Source: Gammaproteobacteria bacterium
Lineage (GTDB): Bacteria > Pseudomonadota > Gammaproteobacteria > Steroidobacterales > Woeseiaceae
NCBI GenBank assembly: GCA_029862045.1
Contig: JAOTYE010000028.1
Span: 1 to 43,140 of the forward strand
Direction: 5' to 3'
Length of the DNA: 43,140 nt
The number at the start of each line of letters is the position of its first letter. Position 1 is the first letter of the stretch. The position numbers and the translations under genes were made by a program. Under the pieces are notes generated by a model that saw nothing but the letters and a program-made list of their open reading frames with translations, was not told where the DNA came from and did no database searches. Shown piece after piece: positions 36,666-43,140 of this stretch.

Positions 36666-37955
36666 TTAGGCATTCATATAGTCCTTGAATGCCACCTTCT
36701 TTGTGGTCGTTTTGCCATTTTCCAAGAGCCAATCCAGCGCTTGCTGTTCGAGCACCATCGGCTGAATCTGTTGCACGATCTGCGGATTACTCATGTACAT
36801 GCTGACCATGTCCTCTGCGTTCTCGTAGCCTGCGCACATTTCCTCGACCCGCTCGCGCACCTTGTCCTCGTCGACCGTCAGCTTCTGGTCCGCAATCAAC
36901 TGGCTGACCAGCAGGCTCAGGCGGACGCGCTTCTCGGCCATCTCGGCAAAGTTCTCCATCGGTGGGGCCTGGCTGTGGTCCTCGACCCCCATGCGTTGCA
37001 TCGCGTCGTGTTGCAGCGTATGCATTTCCTGTTGCTGCAGCGTCCGGGGAATCTCGATCGGATTGGCTTCGAGCAGGGCATTCATGATCTGTTCGCGCAG
37101 GTCGCTCTTGACCTTGCCGTCGGCTTCCCGCGTCATGTTTTCCCTGACGTCCTGCATGAATTGATCGATACCACCTTCTTTAACATCGAAAGACTCGGCG
37201 AGACTGTCGTCAACGGGCGGCAGAATTTCCTCTTCGACACGATGCGTCACGATTGCAAAATCGACCTTCTTACCGGCCAGATCATCCGCGTGATAGTCCT
37301 TCGGAAACTTGACCTTGAAACTCTTCTCGTCACCGGCTTTGATGCCGAACAGCGCTTTTTCAAAGTCGGGCAGCATCTGGCCCTGGCCGAGCACGACCGG
37401 CACGTCCGTGCCCTTGCCGCCTTCAAACTCCTCGCCCTTGAGCGTACCCGTGAAGTCGACAACGACACGATCGCCGTCCTCACTCGCACGCTCGACCTCG
37501 CTCCATGTCGCCTTTTGCTTGCGCAGCTTCAGGATCATATCGTCGAGATCGCTGTCATCGATTGTTACTTCGGGCTTTTCGATTTTCAGCTTGTCGATAC
37601 CCTTGAGTTTGACCTCAGGCATGATTTCAAACGTCGCGGTATACGCGAAGCTCTTGTCGTCATTGCCAGCCTCGGGCTGAATTTTCGGCCCGCCGGCGGG
37701 ATTGAGATTTTCCTGCATGACGGCATCGGTGTAGCTCTTTTGCATGAGGTCGGAGAGCACTTCCTGGCGGATCTGCTTGCCATAGCGCTGCCTGACGACT
37801 TTGGCCGGTACTTTGCCCGGCCGAAATCCCTTGAGCTTTGCTGTGCGCCCGACCGACTTCAGCCGCGTGTCCACCTCACGTTCAATGCGCTCGGCCGGCA
37901 GTTCGACGCGCATACGTCGCTCCAGCTTTCCGGTCGACTCGACTTTAACCTGCAT
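36666..37955 (-). CDS. tig: Trigger factor
   Basis: A 429-residue ribosome-bound chaperone and prolyl isomerase. The N-terminal ribosome-binding domain has the signature GFRPGKVPAKVVRQRYG. The FKBP-like domain at about 160-240 reads DRVVVDFTGTLKGEEFEGG and FPKDYHADDLAGKKVDFAI. The long helical C-terminal arms follow. ATG at 37955 (MQVKVESTGKLERRM) is chosen over the upstream GTG because AGGAAA lies eight bases before it. It heads the tig-clpP-clpX-lon-hupB group. Confidence 0.97.
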   Translation of the reverse strand: MQVKVESTGKLERRMRVELPAERIEREVDTRLKSVGRTAKLKGFRPGKVPAKVVRQRYGKQIRQEVLSDLMQKSYTDAVMQENLNPAGGPKIQPEAGNDDKSFAYTATFEIMPEVKLKGIDKLKIEKPEVTIDDSDLDDMILKLRKQKATWSEVERASEDGDRVVVDFTGTLKGEEFEGGKGTDVPVVLGQGQMLPDFEKALFGIKAGDEKSFKVKFPKDYHADDLAGKKVDFAIVTHRVEEEILPPVDDSLAESFDVKEGGIDQFMQDVRENMTREADGKVKSDLREQIMNALLEANPIEIPRTLQQQEMHTLQHDAMQRMGVEDHSQAPPMENFAEMAEKRVRLSLLVSQLIADQKLTVDEDKVRERVEEMCAGYENAEDMVSMYMSNPQIVQQIQPMVLEQQALDWLLENGKTTTKKVAFKDYMNA

Positions 37956-38050
37956 GTTGTACTTTCCTGTAACGATCACCGGGCGACCTCAAGAGCCGCC
38001 CGTGAAGAATAAAATCTAATAAATACAATTAGTTAGTGCCATTCGGGGCA

Positions 38051-38135
<85 letters not shown>

Positions 38136-38214
38136 TTGCCAGCCGGCAATTATAGGACGCGCTTTTCGGCAATGCACGCACCGAAATCCGGGAGCGACCT
38201 CAACCGCGACTGCA

Positions 38215-38253
38215 GGAACCGGCCTGCCCCCGGGCCACGTGGCCAGCGGGCGA
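38215..38253. repeat. REP-like element downstream of doxX
   Basis: A G+C-rich element whose minus strand matches 26837-26875 at 32 of 39 positions. It contains the 12-bp palindrome GGCCACGTGGCC (38233-38244) and adjoins a small hairpin with arms AGCGGG and CCCGCT (38245-38259) that touches the doxX stop codon. Confidence 0.65.
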
Positions 38254-38258
38254 CCCGC

Positions 38259-38735
38259 TCAGGCCAGGAACTTGTATTTGCGGGCCAGCATCTGATCGAG
38301 TCCCATCGTCCGGCCCGCATGCAGGCCCGCCAGCACGATGAAGATGAAGAACCAGATCGAATCATGATTCTGCCCGGACAAGACGCTCTGACCTTTGGCG
38401 AACCAGAAACTCGCGAGCATGATGGCGCCGGCAACCGCGGCATAGCGGGTTGCAAGACCTAGGATCATCGCGATGCCGATCGCCAGCTCTCCCCAGGACA
38501 CGAGAAACGCGAACAGCCCCTTGTTCGGCAGGACAACCGACTCAAGGAATGGGCGAAAGAACCCGAAGCTGTTCTCAAGCTGCATGTTCAAAAAGCCAGT
38601 CATGCCATCGGCGAAATTGCCGCGGCTTATTTTGCCGGCGCCGTGGTAGACGAAGAAAATGCCTGTGTAGACCCTGAGTAGTACGATTGGCCAATCGCGA
38701 ATGGGTTTGCTGCGTGGTGCGTCGAGATTTGTCAT
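38259..38735 (-). CDS. DoxX-family membrane protein
   Basis: A 158-residue protein with four probable membrane helices. The opening (DWPIVLLRVYTGIFFVYHGA, then GKISRGNFADGM) and the central LVSWGELAIGIAMILGLATR are typical of DoxX/DoxD-like proteins, whose function is not well defined in most bacteria. The ATG at 38735 has GAGAGGAAAA upstream. It is a single-gene unit, divergent from the plus-strand gene at 38830. The short C-terminal tail ends in basic residues. Confidence 0.85.
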   Translation of the reverse strand: MTNLDAPRSKPIRDWPIVLLRVYTGIFFVYHGAGKISRGNFADGMTGFLNMQLENSFGFFRPFLESVVLPNKGLFAFLVSWGELAIGIAMILGLATRYAAVAGAIMLASFWFAKGQSVLSGQNHDSIWFFIFIVLAGLHAGRTMGLDQMLARKYKFLA

Positions 38736-38829
38736 TCTGATTTTCCTCTCGATAAACAGGGTTTAGCGTATCACGACGTGGCAACTACCTATTGCCCACC
38801 GGATACGGCCGCATAGGATCAATTCGCAT

Positions 38830-40425
38830 ATGCCGCAAAATCGTCGATCCGTCAATAAGTTAGCGCACCTGCACAAACTGCTGTGCTTCGAGCGGGCGTT
38901 TCCGGCGTCCCTTGCGGAGCAGCGTAAAGCCCGCGCGCAACTTCTTGGGTTCGAAGACCGTGTCATGGCGCTGCCGCGCACGGATCGCAGCAAGCTGTGG
39001 GACAGTGGCATCGCCGGCACACCGGTTCATTACCGTTTTTCCTTCGAAGTCGCTCGCTGGCTCGCTCGGCGCGCACCCGGAGAAGTATCGATCGACTGGG
39101 CGGAGATTCGTGACACGACACGACTCGATGAATTGCTCACGCACTTGCTGCAAGCCTCTGAAGACGAGCATTTCGATGGCGGCTACGTAAGCAGCCGGCA
39201 ATGGATCGAAACCGCGGCTCGGGGCAGATCGGGAACGGATTTCGATTGGCTCCTGGCACAATTGCAGGACAAGCGCCTGCAACCGTTCTGGTCGCAGCTT
39301 TATGACGCGGCGGATCTGCCGCTGGTCTGGAATCTGCAGAGCAGCAAGTTTTCGAAATCGAAAAATGTGTTCGCAGTCGATGCGATCCGGACGCGTGAGC
39401 ACGGCATGCGCAAGCGAGTGCGGAATGTCAAAAAGGAAATTCAACGACCTTTTGATTTCGTCGCACGACTGTCCGCGCGTGACGGGGCGCGATTGGTTGA
39501 TGTTGCAATGGCTTCGCTCGCGGCGCGGCATCGCGAGACCTATCACTTCAACTACGCCAATGCGAAGGAAGTGTACTTGGCCGATGTCGGTGAAGGTGTT
39601 GCGATTGCCGTGTTTGGCTTGCTGCCCAAATACCGCTTTCCACTCGAATGCACAATGGGCTACCTGATTCTCGCAAACGGAGTCCCGATCGGCTACGGCG
39701 GCTCGAGCATCGTGTTTCGGCAGATAAATACCGGCATCAACATTTTCGACGAGTATCGCGGCAGCGAAGCATCGTACCTGTGGGTTCAGGTCATGCGCGT
39801 CTATCACGCGCTGGTCGGCTGCACGCGATTTATCGCCAACCCGTATCAGTTTGGCGCTGATAACACCGAAGGACTCAAAAGCGGTGCGTTTTGGTTTTAC
39901 TATCGGCTTGGTTATCGACCGGTACTTGCCAGCGTTCGTAAGTTAGCCGGTCGCGAAGCGGCACGCATGCGTCGCAACAATACCTACCGAAGCGATATCA
40001 AGACCCTGCGCGAACTCGCGAGTTGTGACATGCACCTGACGTTACCCGGCGCACGCGCCGGCGACCTGTTCGACGAACGCTGGCTCGAGACAAGTTCGAT
40101 GCTGGCAAACGAAGTACTGGGTGCCGCGGGCGGCGGTACGCGCGACGCAGCGGCGCGTAACGTCGCGAACGGCGTCGCCAGAGATTTGGGATTGCGGTCG
40201 TTACATCGTTGGTCGGCGTCCGAGCGACGTGCGTTCACGAATATCGCGCCGCTCGTGGCAGCTGCAAGCCCCCATGGCTGGTCAACAGAGGCCAAGCGCT
40301 CGATGCGCACATTACTGCGCACGAAAGGCGGTGAACGCGAGGCGCGCTACGCGCAACTACTGTGCAAGCACGATAAGTTCCTAAATTCCCTACGAAAAGC
40401 CTGCCGTCGGGCAGACGCAGAATAA
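38830..40425 (+). CDS. Large uncharacterised protein with possible GNAT-like core
   Basis: A 531-residue soluble protein; no signal peptide or membrane helix is seen. I do not recognise a named family. The middle (about 240-375) resembles an N-acyltransferase fold in outline: a strand with GEGVAIAVFGLLPKYRFPLE, GVPIGYGGSSIVFRQINTGI, NIFDEYRGSEASYLWVQVMR (position of the acetyl-CoA loop and helix), then FGADNTEGLKSGAFWFYYRL followed by GYRPV, like the closing GNAT helix-strand. The first 230 and last 150 residues are Arg/Ala-rich helices of unknown role. It stands alone on the plus strand, 47 bases before the next gene. The acyltransferase idea is an inference. Confidence 0.8.
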   Translation: MPQNRRSVNKLAHLHKLLCFERAFPASLAEQRKARAQLLGFEDRVMALPRTDRSKLWDSGIAGTPVHYRFSFEVARWLARRAPGEVSIDWAEIRDTTRLDELLTHLLQASEDEHFDGGYVSSRQWIETAARGRSGTDFDWLLAQLQDKRLQPFWSQLYDAADLPLVWNLQSSKFSKSKNVFAVDAIRTREHGMRKRVRNVKKEIQRPFDFVARLSARDGARLVDVAMASLAARHRETYHFNYANAKEVYLADVGEGVAIAVFGLLPKYRFPLECTMGYLILANGVPIGYGGSSIVFRQINTGINIFDEYRGSEASYLWVQVMRVYHALVGCTRFIANPYQFGADNTEGLKSGAFWFYYRLGYRPVLASVRKLAGREAARMRRNNTYRSDIKTLRELASCDMHLTLPGARAGDLFDERWLETSSMLANEVLGAAGGGTRDAAARNVANGVARDLGLRSLHRWSASERRAFTNIAPLVAAASPHGWSTEAKRSMRTLLRTKGGEREARYAQLLCKHDKFLNSLRKACRRADAE

Positions 40426-40472
40426 GACAAGGTTCACGGCGAGTCGGGCGATGCCCTGCTAGGCTGCCGGGC

Positions 40473-42254
40473 ATGAAGGGTAAAATCCTGGTTTCGCTGT
40501 TTGCGCTGCCGTTCTTCGGCGTCGGCGTCTGGATGCTTTGGTCCGTCAGCAACACGTTCGTCGATGCGTATCAAATGCGCAGCTGGGTACAGGTTGAAGC
40601 CCGATTGTCAGCCGCTGGCTACCGGACTCACACGGGAGACGACTCCGACACATTCGAGGCGTACGCACGATACAGCTACACGTATCAGGGCGAGACTTAT
40701 GTCGGTGACCGCGTCTCGATCTCGAGCGACGCTGACAACATCGGCGACTATCAGCGTGACATTGGACGCAAACTGAGTGGCGCACAGGCACGTGGCGAGA
40801 CCATCTATGTCTACGTCGATCCAGGCAATCCTGCGGACTCGATTATCGATCGCGGCATTCGCTGGGGACTAATCGGCTTCAAGTCGATCTTTCTATTTGT
40901 TTTTGGCGGCGTCGGATTGGGGCTGTTGATCCTCGCGTGGCGGGCGCCGAAAGAAAAAGACAAGACCGATCCGAAATTTGCCGACAAACCCTGGTTGCTC
41001 AATGACGATTGGCAAACCGCGACGATTCGTTCGAGTTCCAAAGCATCGATGTACGGAGTGTGGGCATTTGCTGCGTTTTGGAATCTGATCTCAGCGCCGT
41101 TACCGTTCATCATGTACGACGAAGTCGTCAACAAGAAAAACTACATCGCCCTCGTTGCGTTGTTGTTTACCGCTGTCGGCATCTGGCTCTTGGTATGGGC
41201 GATTCGCCGCACGCTCGAATGGAAACGGTTCGGTGCAACACCGGTAACGCTCGATCCGTTCCCCGGCTCGATCGGCGGTCACGTCGGCGGCACGATCGAG
41301 ATCGGCGTGCCGTTCAATGCAGCAAACGAATTTGAGCTCACGCTGACGAACATCCATCACTATGTTTCCGGCAGCGGCAAGAATCGCGACCGCAAGGAAA
41401 AGGCGAGATGGCAGGATGCTTTGATTGCACATGCGGAGCCTGGCGGGCGCGGCACGAAGCTGACGTTTCGTTTTGATGTCCCGGCGGATCTCAATGCATC
41501 GGACACGGATCAGGACGACAGCTACTATCGGTGGCGACTCAATCTCAGTGCAGAACTGGATGGCACCGACATTGATCGCAGCTTCGACATTCCAGTCTAT
41601 GCGACCGCAACCCAGTCTCGGCACTTGTCCAATCTCGCGGTTGAACGGTCCCGCGAAAGGCAGGAAACCGCCTCGGACAAGGCGATTCTCAAAATCGTGC
41701 GGCTCAAACACGATGCGGGAGGCAGGCGCATGGTGTATCCGATCGGGCGCTTCGCCGGTTCATCGCTTGGCGCGTTCATCGTTGGCGCGACGTTTGCCGC
41801 TGTGGGCTGGTGGCTGATCGTCGCGGAGGGCCAGACAATATTTGGCAGTATTTTCGGTGGCATGGGTGCGCTCGTCGGTATCGCCGCCTTTTACATGATG
41901 ACCAATTCACTTGAAGTCTCACAGGACGGTAGCGGCATTAAGACGGTGCGTCGCATCCTCGGCATTCCAATCAAGCGCAGCTACATGCACCGCGATGCGT
42001 TCGTGAAATTCACGAAAGACAGCTCGTTCCAGTCGCAGGGTGGAGGCAAGCACGTCATTTACTACTCGATCTACGCTAACGACATTGATGGCGACAAAGT
42101 CGTTGTCGGCGAGGGCTTCAAAGGTGAGACCGAAGCCCGGGCAGCGATCAGGCTGATCTCGAAAGAACTGGGTCTCGTGGCAAGGGCCGACAACAAAGAC
42201 GATCAGGCGGAACCCGAATCGCCGACATACAACGCGCTCGCCGCGGACCGGTAG
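40473..42254 (+). CDS. DUF3592-like membrane protein, two-part
   Basis: A 593-residue protein. The N-terminal 160 residues look like DUF3592: a first helix at about 5-25, then QVEARLSAAGYR, ARYSYTYQGETYVGDRVSIS and IYVYVDPGNPADSIIDRG, and a second helix (GFKSIFLFVFGGVGLGLLIL). A second pair of helices follows at about 190-245, then a soluble beta-rich part at about 260-385 with FELTLTNIHHYVSGSGKNRD and KLTFRFDVPADLNASD, a third pair at about 430-475, and a C-terminal soluble tail. No function is known. The start is ATG 40473; the ribosome site is weak. tRNA-Lys follows on the other strand. Confidence 0.85.
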   Translation: MKGKILVSLFALPFFGVGVWMLWSVSNTFVDAYQMRSWVQVEARLSAAGYRTHTGDDSDTFEAYARYSYTYQGETYVGDRVSISSDADNIGDYQRDIGRKLSGAQARGETIYVYVDPGNPADSIIDRGIRWGLIGFKSIFLFVFGGVGLGLLILAWRAPKEKDKTDPKFADKPWLLNDDWQTATIRSSSKASMYGVWAFAAFWNLISAPLPFIMYDEVVNKKNYIALVALLFTAVGIWLLVWAIRRTLEWKRFGATPVTLDPFPGSIGGHVGGTIEIGVPFNAANEFELTLTNIHHYVSGSGKNRDRKEKARWQDALIAHAEPGGRGTKLTFRFDVPADLNASDTDQDDSYYRWRLNLSAELDGTDIDRSFDIPVYATATQSRHLSNLAVERSRERQETASDKAILKIVRLKHDAGGRRMVYPIGRFAGSSLGAFIVGATFAAVGWWLIVAEGQTIFGSIFGGMGALVGIAAFYMMTNSLEVSQDGSGIKTVRRILGIPIKRSYMHRDAFVKFTKDSSFQSQGGGKHVIYYSIYANDIDGDKVVVGEGFKGETEARAAIRLISKELGLVARADNKDDQAEPESPTYNALAADR

Positions 42255-42257
42255 GAT

Positions 42258-42333
42258 TGGTGGGCCCCCGGGGACTCGAACCCCGAACCAATAGATTAAG
42301 AGTCTACTGCTCTGCCAATTGAGCTAGAGGCCC
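42258..42333 (-). tRNA. tRNA-Lys (CTT)
   Basis: A 76-nt tRNA with encoded CCA. Acceptor GGGCCTC pairs with GGGGCCC (one G-T pair), the D-arm is GCTCAATTGGCAGAGC, and the anticodon loop CTCTTAA gives anticodon CTT. Many gammaproteobacteria decode both Lys codons with TTT alone, so a second isoacceptor is likely elsewhere. Confidence 0.93.
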
Positions 42334-42420
42334 AAACAAATGCCTTGGGAAGGCACGCTGGACGCGCGATACTAGCAGAACGTCGACAATTCTCGCAAAG
42401 CTTTCAGGGAGATACGGAAT

Positions 42421-42912
42421 ATGCAGTCACTTGCCGTAATTTGTGTGTCTTTGGTATTCACATCGACGGCGTTCGCCGATCTGATAGAGGACGTTCGCTG
42501 CCGGGAGATTGGTTTTAGCAAGTCGGTAGAGGCCCAGGACCGAGAGCTGTTCGCATCGTTTATCGACCCTGACGCGAGATTCGTCGGCAACTCCGTGTCG
42601 CATGGTCCCGACGCGATTGCCGAGGCATGGAGTGTCTTCTTTGCCGAAGATGGCCCGACGATCAAGTGGCGGCCGCAGTTCGTCGAAGTGCTCGAAGATG
42701 GCGAGCTGGCGCTGACGCGCGGACCGTATCAAATGATCGCAACAAATGAGCAAGGAGAAGAGATCGAATACTGGGGCACTTTCAACTCAGTCTGGCGCCG
42801 GAACGCGAACGGCGAATGGAGGGTTGTTTTTGATGCAGGCAGCGAGTCCAACGAGGCGCCACCGGATGAGGTGAAGGCACTGCTGGATCAGGAGGATAAC
42901 TGCGGGGATTAA
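42421..42912 (+). CDS. Secreted NTF2-like (DUF4440/SnoaL-type) protein
   Basis: A 163-residue protein with a signal peptide (MQSLAVICVSLVFTSTAFAD, cut probably after AFA). The mature part has the cone-shaped NTF2-like pattern: an N-terminal helix (REIGFSKSVEAQDRELFASF), DPDARFVGNSVSHGPDAIAE, then strands (VEVLEDGELALTRGPYQMI) and YWGTFNSVWRRNANGEWRVV, the usual W-R closing of DUF4440/SnoaL-like domains. Such proteins are small periplasmic binding or ketosteroid-isomerase-like proteins of mostly unknown role. ATG at 42421 with AGGGAG about ten bases upstream. Confidence 0.85.
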   Translation: MQSLAVICVSLVFTSTAFADLIEDVRCREIGFSKSVEAQDRELFASFIDPDARFVGNSVSHGPDAIAEAWSVFFAEDGPTIKWRPQFVEVLEDGELALTRGPYQMIATNEQGEEIEYWGTFNSVWRRNANGEWRVVFDAGSESNEAPPDEVKALLDQEDNCGD

Positions 42913-42919
42913 GCGGAAT

Positions 42920-42987
42920 TGGGGTGGACGATGGGACTCGAACCCTAGTCGAGCAGAGCGCATAGCGTCCTCTACCACTCTGTCCAA
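42920..42987 (-). other. Degenerate tRNA(His)-like sequence, copy 1
   Basis: On the minus strand a 68-nt segment ends in a tRNA-like 3' part: GGGTTCGAGTCCC T-arm, then CATCGTCCAC and CCCA, which resembles tRNA-His including the discriminator C. The 5' TTGGACA pairs with CGTCCAC at only five of seven positions, the D-stem is incomplete and no GTG anticodon loop can be formed. It is eight bases shorter than a normal tRNA. I treat it as tRNA-derived, not a working tRNA. Confidence 0.6.
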
Positions 42988-43069
42988 AATTGCGACCGAC
43001 CGGGGTCACCAACAATCGATCCCGGTCGTTGTGACAACTTCAGCTGAACGAAGCTGGTCACCTTGAAAT

Positions 43070-43137
43070 TGGGGTGGACGATGGGACTCGAACCCTGGTC
43101 GAGCAGAGCGCATAGCGTCCTCTACCACTCTGTCCAA
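43070..43137 (-). other. Degenerate tRNA(His)-like sequence, copy 2
   Basis: Nearly identical to the copy at 42920-42987, with one base changed just before the T-arm. The same defects are present: weak acceptor stem, incomplete D-arm, no anticodon loop. On the minus strand this copy is upstream of copy 1. Confidence 0.6.
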
Positions 43138-43140
43138 AAT

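Larger units (their letters stand above)
42917..43140. repeat. 150-bp direct repeat of tRNA-like unit, running off the window
   Basis: The block 42917-42990 recurs at 43067-43140 with a period of exactly 150 bp. The 70 aligned bases from 42921 and 43071 differ only at 42947 (A) against 43097 (G). The 76-bp spacer contains a hairpin with 8-bp arms (42997-43004 and 43021-43028). The window ends inside the second copy's flank, so more copies may follow. No protein gene is seen here. Confidence 0.9.

Noticed and set aside
36741..38012. Long plus-strand frame (423 codons) opposite tig
   Set aside because: It lies wholly antisense to the well-supported trigger factor gene. Its composition is that of a codon-bias shadow and it runs on into the promoter region.
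42782..43015. Minus-strand frames of 66 and 77 codons reading out of the tRNA-like repeat
   Set aside because: They run through the tRNA-like unit and antisense to the NTF2-like gene, with no start signal.
42917..43140. Reading the right-edge repeats as a CRISPR array
   Set aside because: Only two copies, a 74-bp repeat with a 76-bp spacer and a tRNA-like fold do not fit CRISPR; no cas gene is present.

Overview
The window reads as chromosomal DNA of a free-living gammaproteobacterium. The evidence is the housekeeping order tig-clpP-clpX-lon-hupB-tRNA-Val-tRNA-Asp-ppiD, the yafS-rnhA-dnaQ block beside mltD, and an NhaB-type antiporter. A marine lineage is an inference only. No transposase, integrase, phage gene or CRISPR array was seen.

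Left half (1-21.5 kb) is a surface-polysaccharide locus of the Wzx/Wzy type. Read on the minus strand from 21.5 kb down it encodes a nucleotide-sugar dehydrogenase, a UDP-glucuronate 4-epimerase type enzyme, glucose-6-phosphate isomerase, a Wzi-like outer-membrane protein, a large multi-SLBB Wza-like exporter, a Wzz-like chain-length protein, a probable Wzy polymerase and a Wzx flippase. A visibly more A+T-rich section follows (about 3.0-9.5 kb), with glycosyltransferases and methyltransferases in both orientations and one apparently frameshifted gene. At the far left lies a three-gene amidotransferase cassette (WbpG/HisH2/HisF2 type), expected to put an amidino group on an acetamido sugar, followed by the start of a sugar oxidoreductase cut by the window edge. 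No initiating sugar-phosphate transferase and no tyrosine kinase are seen, so the locus probably continues to the left.

Middle (21.5-31 kb) is core genome: nhaB, dnaQ, rnhA, a YafS-like methyltransferase, then divergently mltD and fabI, and on the minus strand a dicarboxylate/amino-acid symporter and ppiD. Right part (31-38 kb) holds tRNA-Asp, tRNA-Val, hupB, lon, clpX, clpP and tig, all on the minus strand, so a protein-folding and proteolysis group is read together or in neighbouring units. From 38 kb: tRNA-Leu, a DoxX protein, two large poorly characterised plus-strand genes (one perhaps GNAT-like, one DUF3592-like), tRNA-Lys(CTT) and a small secreted NTF2-like protein.

The least explained parts are non-coding: two hairpins with unrelated stems but the same 27-nt core, a REP-like family in three copies, a run of three small hairpins before ppiD, and, at the right edge, a 150-bp direct repeat of a degenerate tRNA(His)-like sequence that runs off the window. 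In coding sequence, the HisF paralogue has lost the catalytic Asp11 of true HisF, which fits a role outside histidine synthesis.
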